This document shows positions 17,746 through 28,247 of a stretch of 64,000 nucleotides of DNA, piece after piece. The translations under genes were made by a program, and so were the position numbers. The notes under the pieces were generated by a model, which saw only the letters and a program-made list of their open reading frames with translations, had not been told where the DNA came from and made no database searches. The number at the start of each line of letters is the position of its first letter. Positions within the stretch are counted from its first letter, which is position 1. The stretch spans positions 1 to 64,000 of the forward strand of contig JAERTJ010000198.1 of NCBI GenBank assembly GCA_016844945.1. Reading direction: 5' to 3'. This stretch comes from Fidelibacterota bacterium (GTDB taxonomy: Bacteria > Fidelibacterota > UBA8477 > JABMPR01).

Positions 17746-19353
17746 ATGAGCGGTGTGGATTTCGCCGTCATCGTACTCTATTTCCTGATAGTTCTGGGGA
17801 TTGGGATTTATTTCTCCAGACGAACCAATGATAGTACCGAATATTTCCTGGCCGGTAGAAATGTCGGTTGGGTGGCCATCGGAGCGTCGTTGTTTGCGTC
17901 CAATATCTCCAGTGAACATTTTATCGGTCTGGCTGGCACCGGGTCTAGCAGTGGATTAGCCGTTGGGCATTTCGAATGGCTCGCTGCCTTTATCGTGTTG
18001 TTCCTGGGGTGGATCTTTGTTCCTTTCTACCTCAAATCAGGGGTATTTACCATGCCTGAGTTTCTGGAGCGTCGATATGGACGTGCCAGCAGGATGTATT
18101 TGACGTCAGTGTCAATTGTGGCGTATGTGATTACCAAAATTTCTGTCACCCTGTTTGCCGGTGGGTTACTCCTGAACAAGATTTTGGGCTGGGATATGAT
18201 GACATCAGCAGTTGTACTCATCATTGTTACAGGAATCTATACCATTGCAGGTGGATTAAGTGCTGTGATTTATACAGAGCTTATTCAGACCGTGATCCTC
18301 ATCGGTGGTGCGGTTACCCTGACGGTGCTTGGTTTAAATGAGGTAGGGGGTTTTACTGGGCTACAGGCAAGGCTTCCTGCAGAGTACTTTCAAATGTTTA
18401 AGGCCATGGATCATCCTGATTTCCCCTGGACGGGAATCATATTCGGAGCACCCATTCTGGGTATCTGGTATTGGTGTACGGATCAATTTATTGTCCAACG
18501 AGTTCTCAGTGGTAAAGACATCAATCACGCTCGCTCAGGTGCAATCCTGGCAGGTTTTCTGAAAATATTGCCAGTTTTCATACTGGTTCTTCCCGGTCTC
18601 ATCGCTGCAGCATTATTTGGAACTCAGGGAGATGATGCCTATCCCACACTGGTAACCAGCTATCTTTTGCCTACGGGAATAAAGGGAATTGTTATCGCCA
18701 GTCTACTTGCAGCGCTCATGTCATCACTGGCAAGTGTGTTTAATAGCACCTCAACCTTATTTACCATTGATTTTTATAAGAATTTTCGACCCGGGTCCTC
18801 CGAGGTTGAACTTGTCCTGGTTGGACGGTTAGCCACAACTGTCATGGTGATCCTTGGGGTTTTAGCTGTCCCTCTGATCACCATGCTCAGTAGCCAACTC
18901 TTTGTTTACCTGCAAAGTGTCCAGGCCTATATAAGTCCTCCCATTGCAGCAGTTTTTATCCTGGGGATTTTCTGGCATAGAGCCAATGCAAAGGGAGCTA
19001 TTTCTGCTCTCGGTGCAGGAGCTGTATTGGGGGCTTTGCGCTTTATTCTAGAAATACTCGCAAATCAGGGTGTATCTTTTGGGGTGTTCGACTGGTACGC
19101 CACAATGAACTTTTTACACTTTGCGGTCTTCCTGTTTATTATTTCTGTAGGGATCGTGTATGTGGTCAGTCTGGCAACCCCCAGGCCTAATCAACAACAA
19201 ATATCAGGACTCACTTTGGCTACAGCTTCAGAGCTCCAGACAGATATGAGTCGCCGGATGGATGTTCAGAATCCATTATGGAATAAAATTAACATAGTTG
19301 CATCTACGGTACTTGTGATCACCATCCTGGTGCTGTGGGTGAAATTTGCTTAA
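17746..19353 (+). CDS. Sodium:solute symporter (SSS/SGLT type), sugar transport
   Basis: The 535-residue integral membrane protein has about 13-14 helices. YFLAGRNVGWVAIGASLFASNISSEHFIGLAG is the SSS N-terminal signature region, spanning the first helices. GGLSAVIYTELIQT and the YWCTDQFIVQRVL segment are characteristic of the SGLT (sodium/glucose) branch. AGGA lies seven bases before the ATG. It would carry glucose, galactose or short glucosides into the cytoplasm with sodium. It precedes the secreted multi-CBM protein by 44 bp and opens the right-hand block. Substrate specificity cannot be read from the sequence. Confidence 0.9.
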   Translation: MSGVDFAVIVLYFLIVLGIGIYFSRRTNDSTEYFLAGRNVGWVAIGASLFASNISSEHFIGLAGTGSSSGLAVGHFEWLAAFIVLFLGWIFVPFYLKSGVFTMPEFLERRYGRASRMYLTSVSIVAYVITKISVTLFAGGLLLNKILGWDMMTSAVVLIIVTGIYTIAGGLSAVIYTELIQTVILIGGAVTLTVLGLNEVGGFTGLQARLPAEYFQMFKAMDHPDFPWTGIIFGAPILGIWYWCTDQFIVQRVLSGKDINHARSGAILAGFLKILPVFILVLPGLIAAALFGTQGDDAYPTLVTSYLLPTGIKGIVIASLLAALMSSLASVFNSTSTLFTIDFYKNFRPGSSEVELVLVGRLATTVMVILGVLAVPLITMLSSQLFVYLQSVQAYISPPIAAVFILGIFWHRANAKGAISALGAGAVLGALRFILEILANQGVSFGVFDWYATMNFLHFAVFLFIISVGIVYVVSLATPRPNQQQISGLTLATASELQTDMSRRMDVQNPLWNKINIVASTVLVITILVLWVKFA

Positions 19354-19397
19354 TAAGAGAAAGATAATAATATGTTATTAACCAAGGAGGCTACACA

Positions 19398-21929
19398 ATG
19401 AAGACAGTGTTACGTTTAAGTCTGGTGCTTATGCTTCTCATGGTTGTCGGTCATGCACAGGTCATCAATAATTTTGATGCCGCTCCTGCAGACACCAACT
19501 ATTGGGAATTCTATGCTCCAGTAACAGAAGGTGGGTTAGAAACTAACCCAAGTGGTCATTATGCCATTAGTACGAGCGCAGATCCTGCTCTGGGATGGAT
19601 AGAGACCAGCTACGTCACCGATATCGTTTTAGAAGGTGATGCTGCAATGAAAATTGATTATAGTGTTCACAACTCTGAAAGTTGGGGTGGATACACCAAG
19701 TTGCATCACTATTATCCTGATTCATTAAGCACAGGAACCTATGACTGGTCAATGTATGACAGCTTATCCTTCTCGTATTACAATGTTACGCCACAGGATT
19801 CACTAGGTCGCGTACACCTTCGTCTGAATATGGGAGACTATGGTGATATCGAAGACTCAACCTATCGTGATTTAGGCGAATGGTACTATTCTTTTCACTA
19901 TATTCTCGATAACGAACCAGGTTGGAATACTGTGAACATGGCTCTCTCGGAGAGTGATGAGCAGAGTGGAACAGCTTTTAACCATACTGGTTGGGCAGGC
20001 GTTCCTGGAAACCTCACACTTGATAAAGATAGAATCAAGGCTTTCGCATTTGAATTCTCAGTAAGTGGTAGTGGTGATGGTGATGTGGTCACAGGTAGCA
20101 TTATTGTTGATGATTTCAAACTGACTGGCTCAAGAAATGCTTTAGAGAATCCAGGGTTTGAAGCTGTAGACACACAAGATGAAGGATTTGGTTGGGGTGC
20201 CTCTGCTGCTGATTGGGCAGGTGCTTCAGCTGGTATAGTGGAAGATGCAGAAGTAGCTCGCACAGGAAACTCCTACGGTAAAGTTTCCACAACAGGTGGT
20301 GAACAGTGGGCTGTCCTGTATCAAGAAAATAATGTTGCTCATAGTACAGGTGAAACCTGGGTATTGGGTGCCTGGATCAAGGATATTTCAGCAGACGTTA
20401 CCGAAGGTAGTTCAGCTGGTATCAAATTTGAGTACAATGATATGGGCGCAAGCTATCAGCATGAAGTGTTGTTCCCAGATGTTACGACAGAATGGCAACA
20501 CTTCTCAATTACTGTGACGCCTCCAGCAGATGTTACCTCACTCAAGGCTTGTGTACTAAGTCAAACATGGGGTGGACCTCCTGGAGACTATGCTTTTGAT
20601 GATGTCTACCTTATGAATCTAGGGAATGTTGACACTGTAGGTCCAGTTGCAGTCAACAATGTAAGTGCCCTTCCTGGCGCTAACCTTAACCTGGTTACCT
20701 GGGAAGATGTACCTGGTGAAGAAGGCGAATCATATACTGTTTATGCCAGCCCTTTCCCAATTGATGATCTGGATGCTGCCTATGTTGATGTAGTTGGTGC
20801 CAACATTCTTGAGGGTGTCCAAACAGTAGCGCATTATTTGTATGCTCCACTCAATGATGTGTCAGCTGAAACGTATTATGCTGTTGTTGCCACAGATGCT
20901 TCATTGAATACAGGAGCTACTGGATTTTCACCATCATCTTACACAAACACGGCTCTGGGTATTCCAACTATCTCACTTGATGCTCCAACAAATTTCGTTG
21001 CTGATGGTTCTCTGTCAGAATGGGATGGATATACACCTATCTATATGGGTGCTCCCAACTCATGGGGTGTTTCAAGCATCTGGGGTGCAGTTGATAGTGA
21101 TGATGACTGTTCAGCTAATCTCTACCTGGCCATGGATGATGATTATCTCTATATGGCAGCAGATGTGATTGATGATGTCTATGCTGGATATACAGGAGAA
21201 GGTAACTGGTGGGAAATGGATGCATTCCAGTTGTTCTTCGGTCTCTATGACCAACGTGGTCCAACTCACAACGCGCTGCTTCGTGGTAATGAACCAGATT
21301 ATGGTCTGGTCTTCACCAATGATCAGTATATGCGCGATAATGACGGCCAATACATTATGGGAACCCATAATGATGGTATGTACTACTTCGAAGCTTTTAA
21401 TCCTGATTATGTTATTGAAGCCAAGATTTCTTTGGATTCACTGGCAATGGGTAGTGGTTTCACCGATGCTCGCTTCCATCCAATGAATGGTTTGCGTCTT
21501 GCTATCGAACCTATCATCCATGATAATGATGGTGGTGGTGCATGGGAAGGTAACGTCCAGAGTTCACCAAGAAATTCTGACAATGCCTGGCAGACACCTT
21601 CTGTATGGACTCACACATTTATTGGTGACACAGATGCACTAGATGTCGATGAGATTCAGACACCTGGGACATATGTCCTGAACAATAACTATCCAAACCC
21701 ATTCAATCCTAATACGGTTATTTCTTATACAATCGGTCAATCCGAAAATGTAAGACTTACCGTTTATAATGTATTGGGTCAGGAAGTTATGACATTGGTC
21801 AATGAAGTTCAGCAAGCCGGTTCACATGAGATTAATTTCCAGGCAGGTACACTTGCTTCTGGTATTTACATGTATCGTCTTGAGGCTGGAAATTTCTCCA
21901 GCACACACAAAATGATCCTGATGAAATAG
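19398..21929 (+). CDS. Secreted multi-CBM glycan-binding protein with C-terminal sorting domain
   Basis: The 843-residue protein follows a strong AAGGAGG site and a signal peptide cleaved near GHA-QVINN. Domains in order: a CBM11-like jelly roll (about 20-250), a CBM4/9-type jelly roll starting NPGFEAV (about 252-412), a Fn3-like module (about 413-530), and a CBM9-like domain (about 535-755) with DGSLSEWDG and LYMAADVIDD. An NNYPNPFNPNTVISY sorting domain (about 765-843) ends in HKMILMK. No catalytic glutamate pair was recognised, so I read it as a binding protein that holds glucan at the surface. It may serve in the role SusD-like proteins have in Bacteroidota. It lies between the symporter and TonB receptor genes, and a terminator hairpin directly follows it. 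Confidence 0.85.
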   Translation: MKTVLRLSLVLMLLMVVGHAQVINNFDAAPADTNYWEFYAPVTEGGLETNPSGHYAISTSADPALGWIETSYVTDIVLEGDAAMKIDYSVHNSESWGGYTKLHHYYPDSLSTGTYDWSMYDSLSFSYYNVTPQDSLGRVHLRLNMGDYGDIEDSTYRDLGEWYYSFHYILDNEPGWNTVNMALSESDEQSGTAFNHTGWAGVPGNLTLDKDRIKAFAFEFSVSGSGDGDVVTGSIIVDDFKLTGSRNALENPGFEAVDTQDEGFGWGASAADWAGASAGIVEDAEVARTGNSYGKVSTTGGEQWAVLYQENNVAHSTGETWVLGAWIKDISADVTEGSSAGIKFEYNDMGASYQHEVLFPDVTTEWQHFSITVTPPADVTSLKACVLSQTWGGPPGDYAFDDVYLMNLGNVDTVGPVAVNNVSALPGANLNLVTWEDVPGEEGESYTVYASPFPIDDLDAAYVDVVGANILEGVQTVAHYLYAPLNDVSAETYYAVVATDASLNTGATGFSPSSYTNTALGIPTISLDAPTNFVADGSLSEWDGYTPIYMGAPNSWGVSSIWGAVDSDDDCSANLYLAMDDDYLYMAADVIDDVYAGYTGEGNWWEMDAFQLFFGLYDQRGPTHNALLRGNEPDYGLVFTNDQYMRDNDGQYIMGTHNDGMYYFEAFNPDYVIEAKISLDSLAMGSGFTDARFHPMNGLRLAIEPIIHDNDGGGAWEGNVQSSPRNSDNAWQTPSVWTHTFIGDTDALDVDEIQTPGTYVLNNNYPNPFNPNTVISYTIGQSENVRLTVYNVLGQEVMTLVNEVQQAGSHEINFQAGTLASGIYMYRLEAGNFSSTHKMILMK

Positions 21930-21963
21930 GGTTGTTGACTGTTAAGTAAATAAAAATCAAGGG

Positions 21964-21995
21964 GGGGGGAGCGTACAAATACCTCCCCCCTTTTT
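21964..21995 (+). terminator. Intrinsic terminator between binding protein and TonB receptor
   Basis: GGGGGGAG (21964-21971) pairs perfectly with CTCCCCCC (21983-21990) around an 11-base loop, followed directly by TTTTT. The next gene starts only 17 bases after the T-run and has the same orientation, with no room for its own promoter. Partial read-through would therefore set a lower level for the receptor than for the binding protein. Confidence 0.85.
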
Positions 21996-22011
21996 AGTAG
22001 GTAATTGATAG

Positions 22012-24732
22012 ATGATGAAATTTCACTTGAGAAAAATCCGCAGAACCTTCCTGGCATCAGGTCTGTTTATGATTTTAAGCAGTGGCTTGCTGGGGCAAAC
22101 GACTGGTAAAATTGCTGGTACAATAATAGACGATGCAACAGGTGAACCCTTGCCTGGTGCTAATGTCATGCTCGTTGATACTCGTATGGGTGCTGCAGCT
22201 GATATGGAAGGAAGATATTACATCCTGAATATCAGTCCTGGACACTATGATTTACGCGTTGATATGATTGGTTATGCTCCTGTTATTGTTGAGCAAATCC
22301 CTGTTTCAATTAATAGAACAGTTCCAGTTGATGTCCGAATGAAGGTTGCAACCATAGCAGGTGAAGTCGTTGTCGTGGAAGTAGACCGTATGGCTATGAA
22401 AAAAGACCAGACCGGTACCATTAAAAACATTTCATCAGAGCAGCTAGAAATATTACCTGTTGAGAACCTGGGTGCAGTTGTGAATATGCAGGCAGGTGTT
22501 GTAGAAGGACACTTTCGCGGTGGACGTTCCACAGAGGTTTCCTATTTAATTGATGGTGTATCCGTGGATGAAACCTTTGGTGGTCAATATGCTGCAGTAG
22601 ATATCGAACCAGAGACAATTAAAGACCTTGAAGTCATAACAGGTACTTTTAATGCAGAATATGGAAATGCTATGAGTGGAATGGTGAATGCTGTTACCAA
22701 AGATGGTAGTTCCACATTTCATGGGTCATTTTATACCGGTATGGCAAATTATGTCACAGTAAATGACACAATATTTAAGGGCATTGACGAATTCGCTGTC
22801 AATCAGAACGAGGACTATAAATTTCAATTAGAAGGACCAATCCTCGGTGACCGGATAACGTTTTTTACCAATATTCGCTATCAGAATAACCGCAATCACC
22901 TCAATGGTGTTCATCGCTATAATGTTGATGATTTCAACGATTATACTGCTGATACCAGTTCAGAATGGACAACCAATTATTCCGGGTCAGGTGACTTCGT
23001 TCCCATGAATGGCTCTGAGAATAAATCATTTCTGGGGAAAGTCACATTTAATCTTATTAACGGAATTAAATTCTCTGTACTCCACACAATTAATGATGAT
23101 CGCTGGGATGGTTATAGTCATTTCAATCGTTACAACCCATACGGGGTAGCAAGTGACTACCGGGAATCAAACTTTACAAAATTCCAGGTAAATCATATGT
23201 TGACCAATAGCTTGTTCTACGAACTGAAGATTTCATCGATGGACACATACAACGGTCGATATATTTTTAAAAATTATGCTGACACCACAGCTAGCGGTGA
23301 GTACAAATATGTAAGCGATATCTACGCCAATAGCTATGGTCCAGGACTCTCTACAGGTGGACAGGACAAAGATCACAGCGAGCGAAGATTGATTGATAAT
23401 ACAGTGAAATTTGACCTTACCTGGCAGATGAACACACATCATAGTCTGAAAACAGGTATCAATTATACCCAACATGATCTCACCAATGAATGGCATAGCA
23501 TTCGGAACAAATTTGAAGGTCAACCAGAAGCTTTTATGTTTTACCAGCCAATCATTTATGGTGACAGTACTGTCTACGGTGATGTATACAATGTCAAACC
23601 AACTTCATTTTCTGGTTATATTCAGGATAAAATGGAATACGATGAGATGGTCATCAATTATGGTCTTCGCTATGATTGGTACGATCCCGCTACTGTTTAT
23701 CCTAGCGATTTACGTAATCCTGCAAATCAGATTAGCTACCACGACAGTGTTGGCAGGACATCAAGTTATCTTGAGACACCCGAAACATACCAGGTGAGTC
23801 CCAGGATTGGACTTGCCTATCAATTGGGCGATGCAGCTACTCTGCATTTTGCCTATGGTCATTTTTTCCAGCTCCCTGAGAAGTCTGCGATGTATCAGAA
23901 TCATTCATTCATTGTTGCTCCAACTGACTATGTCACAACATCTGGCAATTCAAACCTGAAAGCCCAGAAAACTGTATCTTATGAGATTGGTTTGTGGCAG
24001 GAGGTAGTCCCAGGAGTTGGGGTTGATGTATCTTTATTCTATAAGGATGTTTACAATTACCTGAGCACAAAGGTGATCAGTACCTATAATCAGATTGAAT
24101 ATGGTATGTACACCAATAAAGATTATGGAAATACACGTGGTCTTGAAGTGAAGCTGGATGTCATGAAGAAGCCCATCAGCGTCTGGCTAAATTACACACT
24201 TCAGTATACACGCGGTAATGCAGATTCTCCGCAACAGGCATTCAACAGAGCCGGTTCGAGTCAGGATCCTGTGAATAAATTCATTCCCATGAGTTGGGAT
24301 CAGCGCCATACCCTAAATGGTACCATCGGCTATGTAGGACCGAATTATGGTTTATCCATGACGGGTTACTTTAATTCAGGTGCGCCTTATACCTTTTCAC
24401 CTCAGGGTGAAACGGTCCTCGCACGAGTAAATTTATATCCAAACAATGACTATCGACCTATTCGCTATCATGCTGACTTGACCGCATACTACCGACTTGA
24501 GTTATTGAGGGGAGTGAGTATGAATTTTGACCTCTCCATTTATAATGTTTTTGATCGTCTAAACGAAAATTGGGTTAACGGTGAAACCGGACGTGCTTAT
24601 ACCGCAGTGGTTACAGAAGCAGATCTTGCTGGTTTTAAGAGTGATTTTAGTACCTATGATGAGAATTACCAGGATCCCTCAGCCTTTAGTGCACCACGTC
24701 AAATTAAATTTGGCGTAGGCCTTACATTTTAG
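22012..24732 (+). CDS. TonB-dependent outer-membrane receptor (SusC-like, without SusD)
   Basis: The 906-residue protein has a signal peptide ending near LLGQ. A carboxypeptidase-regulatory-like domain follows (GKIAGTIIDDATGEPLPGANV..., about 28-110), then a plug with YLIDGVSVDE and EYGNAMSGMVNAVTKDG (about 120-235). A long beta-barrel fills the remainder and ends in RQIKFGVGLTF with a terminal Phe. The N-terminal extension is the layout of SusC-type receptors, which import oligosaccharides with TonB energy. No SusD homologue is encoded nearby. The following genes encode a large secreted protein, a PorV-like barrel and a SurA-like chaperone. The start could be either of the two adjacent ATG codons. 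The cargo is probably beta-glucan oligosaccharide, by context. Confidence 0.9.
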   Translation: MMKFHLRKIRRTFLASGLFMILSSGLLGQTTGKIAGTIIDDATGEPLPGANVMLVDTRMGAAADMEGRYYILNISPGHYDLRVDMIGYAPVIVEQIPVSINRTVPVDVRMKVATIAGEVVVVEVDRMAMKKDQTGTIKNISSEQLEILPVENLGAVVNMQAGVVEGHFRGGRSTEVSYLIDGVSVDETFGGQYAAVDIEPETIKDLEVITGTFNAEYGNAMSGMVNAVTKDGSSTFHGSFYTGMANYVTVNDTIFKGIDEFAVNQNEDYKFQLEGPILGDRITFFTNIRYQNNRNHLNGVHRYNVDDFNDYTADTSSEWTTNYSGSGDFVPMNGSENKSFLGKVTFNLINGIKFSVLHTINDDRWDGYSHFNRYNPYGVASDYRESNFTKFQVNHMLTNSLFYELKISSMDTYNGRYIFKNYADTTASGEYKYVSDIYANSYGPGLSTGGQDKDHSERRLIDNTVKFDLTWQMNTHHSLKTGINYTQHDLTNEWHSIRNKFEGQPEAFMFYQPIIYGDSTVYGDVYNVKPTSFSGYIQDKMEYDEMVINYGLRYDWYDPATVYPSDLRNPANQISYHDSVGRTSSYLETPETYQVSPRIGLAYQLGDAATLHFAYGHFFQLPEKSAMYQNHSFIVAPTDYVTTSGNSNLKAQKTVSYEIGLWQEVVPGVGVDVSLFYKDVYNYLSTKVISTYNQIEYGMYTNKDYGNTRGLEVKLDVMKKPISVWLNYTLQYTRGNADSPQQAFNRAGSSQDPVNKFIPMSWDQRHTLNGTIGYVGPNYGLSMTGYFNSGAPYTFSPQGETVLARVNLYPNNDYRPIRYHADLTAYYRLELLRGVSMNFDLSIYNVFDRLNENWVNGETGRAYTAVVTEADLAGFKSDFSTYDENYQDPSAFSAPRQIKFGVGLTF

Positions 24733-24741
24733 GAGGATGCA

Positions 24742-27700
24742 ATGAGAATTCGTCCCTATCTCCAGATTTTATTAGTTGCGATCCTTGCATTCAGTGCCAG
24801 TAGTTTACTGGCACAGGGTAGGCCCTATGAAGGTCCTATTGATCCTGCAGGTGATCCACAATTTGAACAGGAAGGCTACATGACCGGTAACAGGGTCTTG
24901 ATGTACTTCCAGAATACTACAGAACTTTCTGCCTGGCAGAAACCCAACGTATCCAGATGGCCAAATAACGCCAATGGATCAAAAATGGTCGATGGAATTG
25001 GTCTTCTCCTGGGAGCCAAAGTCTTTATTGAAGATACAGATGCATCAGTTGATACTATCCCTATCGATGACAGACTCTCTCTGATTGGTGCTGATTATCA
25101 TACAGTTCATTTCCTCCAGACCAGTTACCGTGAAGAAATGGACCTTAACCCGACAGGTGATGTGGAATGGGGTCTCTATCCAGTAGAGGGTTATTCCAAC
25201 CCTGTCAGTGAATACCCTGCCATGAGTCATCTTCCTGATTCCTGGCCGCAAGCCGGCTGGCCTTCAGTGGATCATGCCCTGAAGTGGCCGGGTGAATGGA
25301 ATGGTCGCTTTGGTCGTGGTGTCATCTACGCTGATATGGAAGCATACTTTGTCGTTAATGATGCACAGGATCAGGAGTATCTTGGACCAGAAGACCTTGT
25401 AAAATACTATCCAAGACCAAATGAATTTATACAGGACGATGCCACACTCCAGCCTGGCGCTCCCTGGGGTGGGCTAGGATTACGGGTAGCTCAACGCGGG
25501 TTTCAGTGGAACAACCCCCAGGCGCGAGATGCCATTTTCTGGGAATATACGATTGCTAACACATCGGATTATAATCTGCTTGAAGTCGCATTTGGCTACT
25601 GGGTTGATAATGCAATCGGTCATAGTGCCGTTGGTGGATCTGATGGTGACGATGAAAAGGGCTATTTCGATGATGCGCTTGACATGTCCTACTCCTGGGA
25701 TGTGAGTGGACGCGGTGTTGGAAGTGTGAAAACCGGAACCATGGGTTTTGCCTATCTGGAAAGTCCGGGAATATCTGATGATTTTCTGGACAACGATGGT
25801 GATGGTCTTGTGAACGAGCGCCGTGATAACCAGCCAATGGTAATGCTAGGACCCACGGAAGGAATATCTGATTTAGCCAGTTTCCTGGAGTTCTACAAAT
25901 TATCAGAATCTGATCTACGTGATCACTGGGATGCTGATGAAGATCAGGATTGGGAACCCTGGGATGATGCGAATGGCAATGGAATTTATGATGATGGCGA
26001 ATTCTATGGTGATGATGTTGGCCTAGATGGCGTCGGACCAGATGACATCAATTATGAAGGTCCAGATCAGGGTGAAACAGATGGAATGCCTTCGTTCGTC
26101 GAGGGACTCGGTTGTGAACCCAATTTTAACCTTACTGATGTTTCCGAATCTGATATGGTTGGACTGACTGCTTTCCAGATGTTTCCAGTCCCGTCACATT
26201 CAGTCTCAAATACTACCACCTGGTTTAAAAATGACAAGGCCATGTATGATCTCATCTCCAGTGATACACTGGAAGAGTATACAACTAATGTATCTAATCT
26301 CATTGAAGTGTTTGCATCAGGTCCTTTTCCATTAAATCAGGGTCTGACCGAACGCATCTCGATGAGTGAGTTACACTCCTATGATGATCTCGATGGTCTG
26401 AATGATGCAGATCACCGTGCACCCGCACTCTATGAGTTAAAAAAGATTGTCCAGGTCATTTATGAAAAAGATTATCGATTTGCTCAGCCCCCCCGCATGC
26501 CAACACTCACTGCAACACCAGATGATGGTCGTGTGATTTTAACCTGGGATGATGCAGCAGATACAAAGACAAAGGATCCCTTTGTGGGCAACATCAATGA
26601 CTTTGAAGGATATAAAATCTATCGTTCAACGGATAAGTTTCTTGCTGATCCTGAAATTATCACAGATGGCTTTGGTCAACCCACTTTCAAAACATCCATA
26701 TTCCAGTGTGATTTGAAAGATGGGATCCAGGGCTTCACAGATTTCGGACTCTTGAATGGCGCTGCCTATTATCTTGGCTCTGAAACCGGTATTACACACC
26801 GATATATAGATAATAATGTTGAAAATGGTCGCACCTATTATTATGCCGTTGTGGCTTACGATTTTGGTGCACCAGATATCGGACCCGGCATCTCACCCTC
26901 AGAAAACAATGCAGTGATTGAGCTGGATGAGGCTGAGGAAGTGAGATCATATGGCAGAAATGTTGCAATCATGACCCCACGACAGGTTGCTGCAGGATAT
27001 AATCCGCCCACCATTGAAATCGAAGAATCTGAAGATTTGATGGGGACAGGAACTATCGAGCCTGAAATCCTTTCAAATTCATCCCTTCAGGAAAATCATA
27101 CGTATAATGTGACGTTCGACATAGATACACTGAAAGTAATCAATGGTTATGACCACGGATTGCTTTACACAACAAGTGGTTATTCAGTATGGGATGTAAC
27201 CGATACAAGTCGATTGGTTTATAGTGAAAACATTGATCATTTTTCCGGAAACAACATAATTGAGATGGAAGGTGATTCTTTGACTGATAATGCCGGATAT
27301 GCTGATTTTACCAGTATCAATCCTGCAGGTATAAATTCAGACGTTTTTGATGGTCTTCAGCTGTCTATACAGCCATCTGGATTGATCGCTAGCTACGATT
27401 ATCCCAATTCAGGTTGGCTCCGTGGAGATGCTAATCTAAGCGTAACACCAACCAACCTTGAATCGAGATTGCTTGCCTGGGACTATGAAATTGTCTTTAC
27501 AGGCATGGACTCCGTATATACAACTCACCATACGAGTGGACGACCCAAAGGTGTTGATGGTTCAAATGCCAGCAATATTCTCTGGGGTCAGTCATTTGAT
27601 TTTTATGTGTTGAACAAAAGTTTCACCGATACTCTGGGGAACTTTGAAGTGTACGATATGGTTGTTTCAGATTTAAATGACAATGATCAATTCGATATCT

Positions 27701-28236
27701 TTGAAGATCTCATCCTGGTGGGACCCAAGAGTACTTCGACACGGTGGAAATCAACGGTATTTACCCTTGATTTTAAATTCGTGACCGAAGATACATACCC
27801 GGAAGCCGAGGATGTTTACATAGCAAAGTTCAAGCGACCTTTCTTTGAGACGGATACGGTTCAATTTACTGTGGAAAGCACAGATGAATTGGACATCGCG
27901 AACCTGCGAACAAAAATGGATAGCATACAGGTTGTTCCCAATCCATATGTGGTTACCAATATGATGGAAACGGCAGTAGCAAACCCATTCTTAAATCAAC
28001 GTCGGAAGATTATGTTTACACATATCCCAGCTGAGTGCACCATACATATCTTCACTGTGAGTGGAACTCTGGTGGACAAAATGGAAGTTGAAAATGCAGA
28101 TGCTCAAAATGGTATTGCCCATTGGGACATGCTGACCAGGGAGGGGCTGGAGATTGCAGCCGGTATGTACCTCTATCATATAGAATCTACCCAAACGGGT
28201 GAAACCAGAACCGGCAAATTTGCCGTGATCAAGTAA
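24742..28236 (+). CDS. Large secreted protein with Fn3-like and acidic calcium-loop regions
   Basis: AGGAGG precedes the ATG of this 1164-residue protein, whose signal peptide ends near SLLAQG. An acidic stretch near 395-450 includes DANGNGIYDDGE, resembling calcium-binding loops of thrombospondin type 3 or dockerin kind. A Fn3-like module (about 585-715) has RVILTWDDAAD and EGYKIYRSTDKF. The C-terminus (about 1075-1164) has VVPNPYVV and ends GMYLYHIESTQTGETRTGKFAVIK, a relative of sorting or anchoring domains common in FCB bacteria. No catalytic motif was recognised. It lies 9 bp after the TonB receptor and 11 bp before the PorV-like gene. A role as the surface partner of the receptor is inferred, not shown. 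Confidence 0.75.
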   Translation: MRIRPYLQILLVAILAFSASSLLAQGRPYEGPIDPAGDPQFEQEGYMTGNRVLMYFQNTTELSAWQKPNVSRWPNNANGSKMVDGIGLLLGAKVFIEDTDASVDTIPIDDRLSLIGADYHTVHFLQTSYREEMDLNPTGDVEWGLYPVEGYSNPVSEYPAMSHLPDSWPQAGWPSVDHALKWPGEWNGRFGRGVIYADMEAYFVVNDAQDQEYLGPEDLVKYYPRPNEFIQDDATLQPGAPWGGLGLRVAQRGFQWNNPQARDAIFWEYTIANTSDYNLLEVAFGYWVDNAIGHSAVGGSDGDDEKGYFDDALDMSYSWDVSGRGVGSVKTGTMGFAYLESPGISDDFLDNDGDGLVNERRDNQPMVMLGPTEGISDLASFLEFYKLSESDLRDHWDADEDQDWEPWDDANGNGIYDDGEFYGDDVGLDGVGPDDINYEGPDQGETDGMPSFVEGLGCEPNFNLTDVSESDMVGLTAFQMFPVPSHSVSNTTTWFKNDKAMYDLISSDTLEEYTTNVSNLIEVFASGPFPLNQGLTERISMSELHSYDDLDGLNDADHRAPALYELKKIVQVIYEKDYRFAQPPRMPTLTATPDDGRVILTWDDAADTKTKDPFVGNINDFEGYKIYRSTDKFLADPEIITDGFGQPTFKTSIFQCDLKDGIQGFTDFGLLNGAAYYLGSETGITHRYIDNNVENGRTYYYAVVAYDFGAPDIGPGISPSENNAVIELDEAEEVRSYGRNVAIMTPRQVAAGYNPPTIEIEESEDLMGTGTIEPEILSNSSLQENHTYNVTFDIDTLKVINGYDHGLLYTTSGYSVWDVTDTSRLVYSENIDHFSGNNIIEMEGDSLTDNAGYADFTSINPAGINSDVFDGLQLSIQPSGLIASYDYPNSGWLRGDANLSVTPTNLESRLLAWDYEIVFTGMDSVYTTHHTSGRPKGVDGSNASNILWGQSFDFYVLNKSFTDTLGNFEVYDMVVSDLNDNDQFDIFEDLILVGPKSTSTRWKSTVFTLDFKFVTEDTYPEAEDVYIAKFKRPFFETDTVQFTVESTDELDIANLRTKMDSIQVVPNPYVVTNMMETAVANPFLNQRRKIMFTHIPAECTIHIFTVSGTLVDKMEVENADAQNGIAHWDMLTREGLEIAAGMYLYHIESTQTGETRTGKFAVIK

Positions 28237-28247
28237 GGAGGTTTGAC

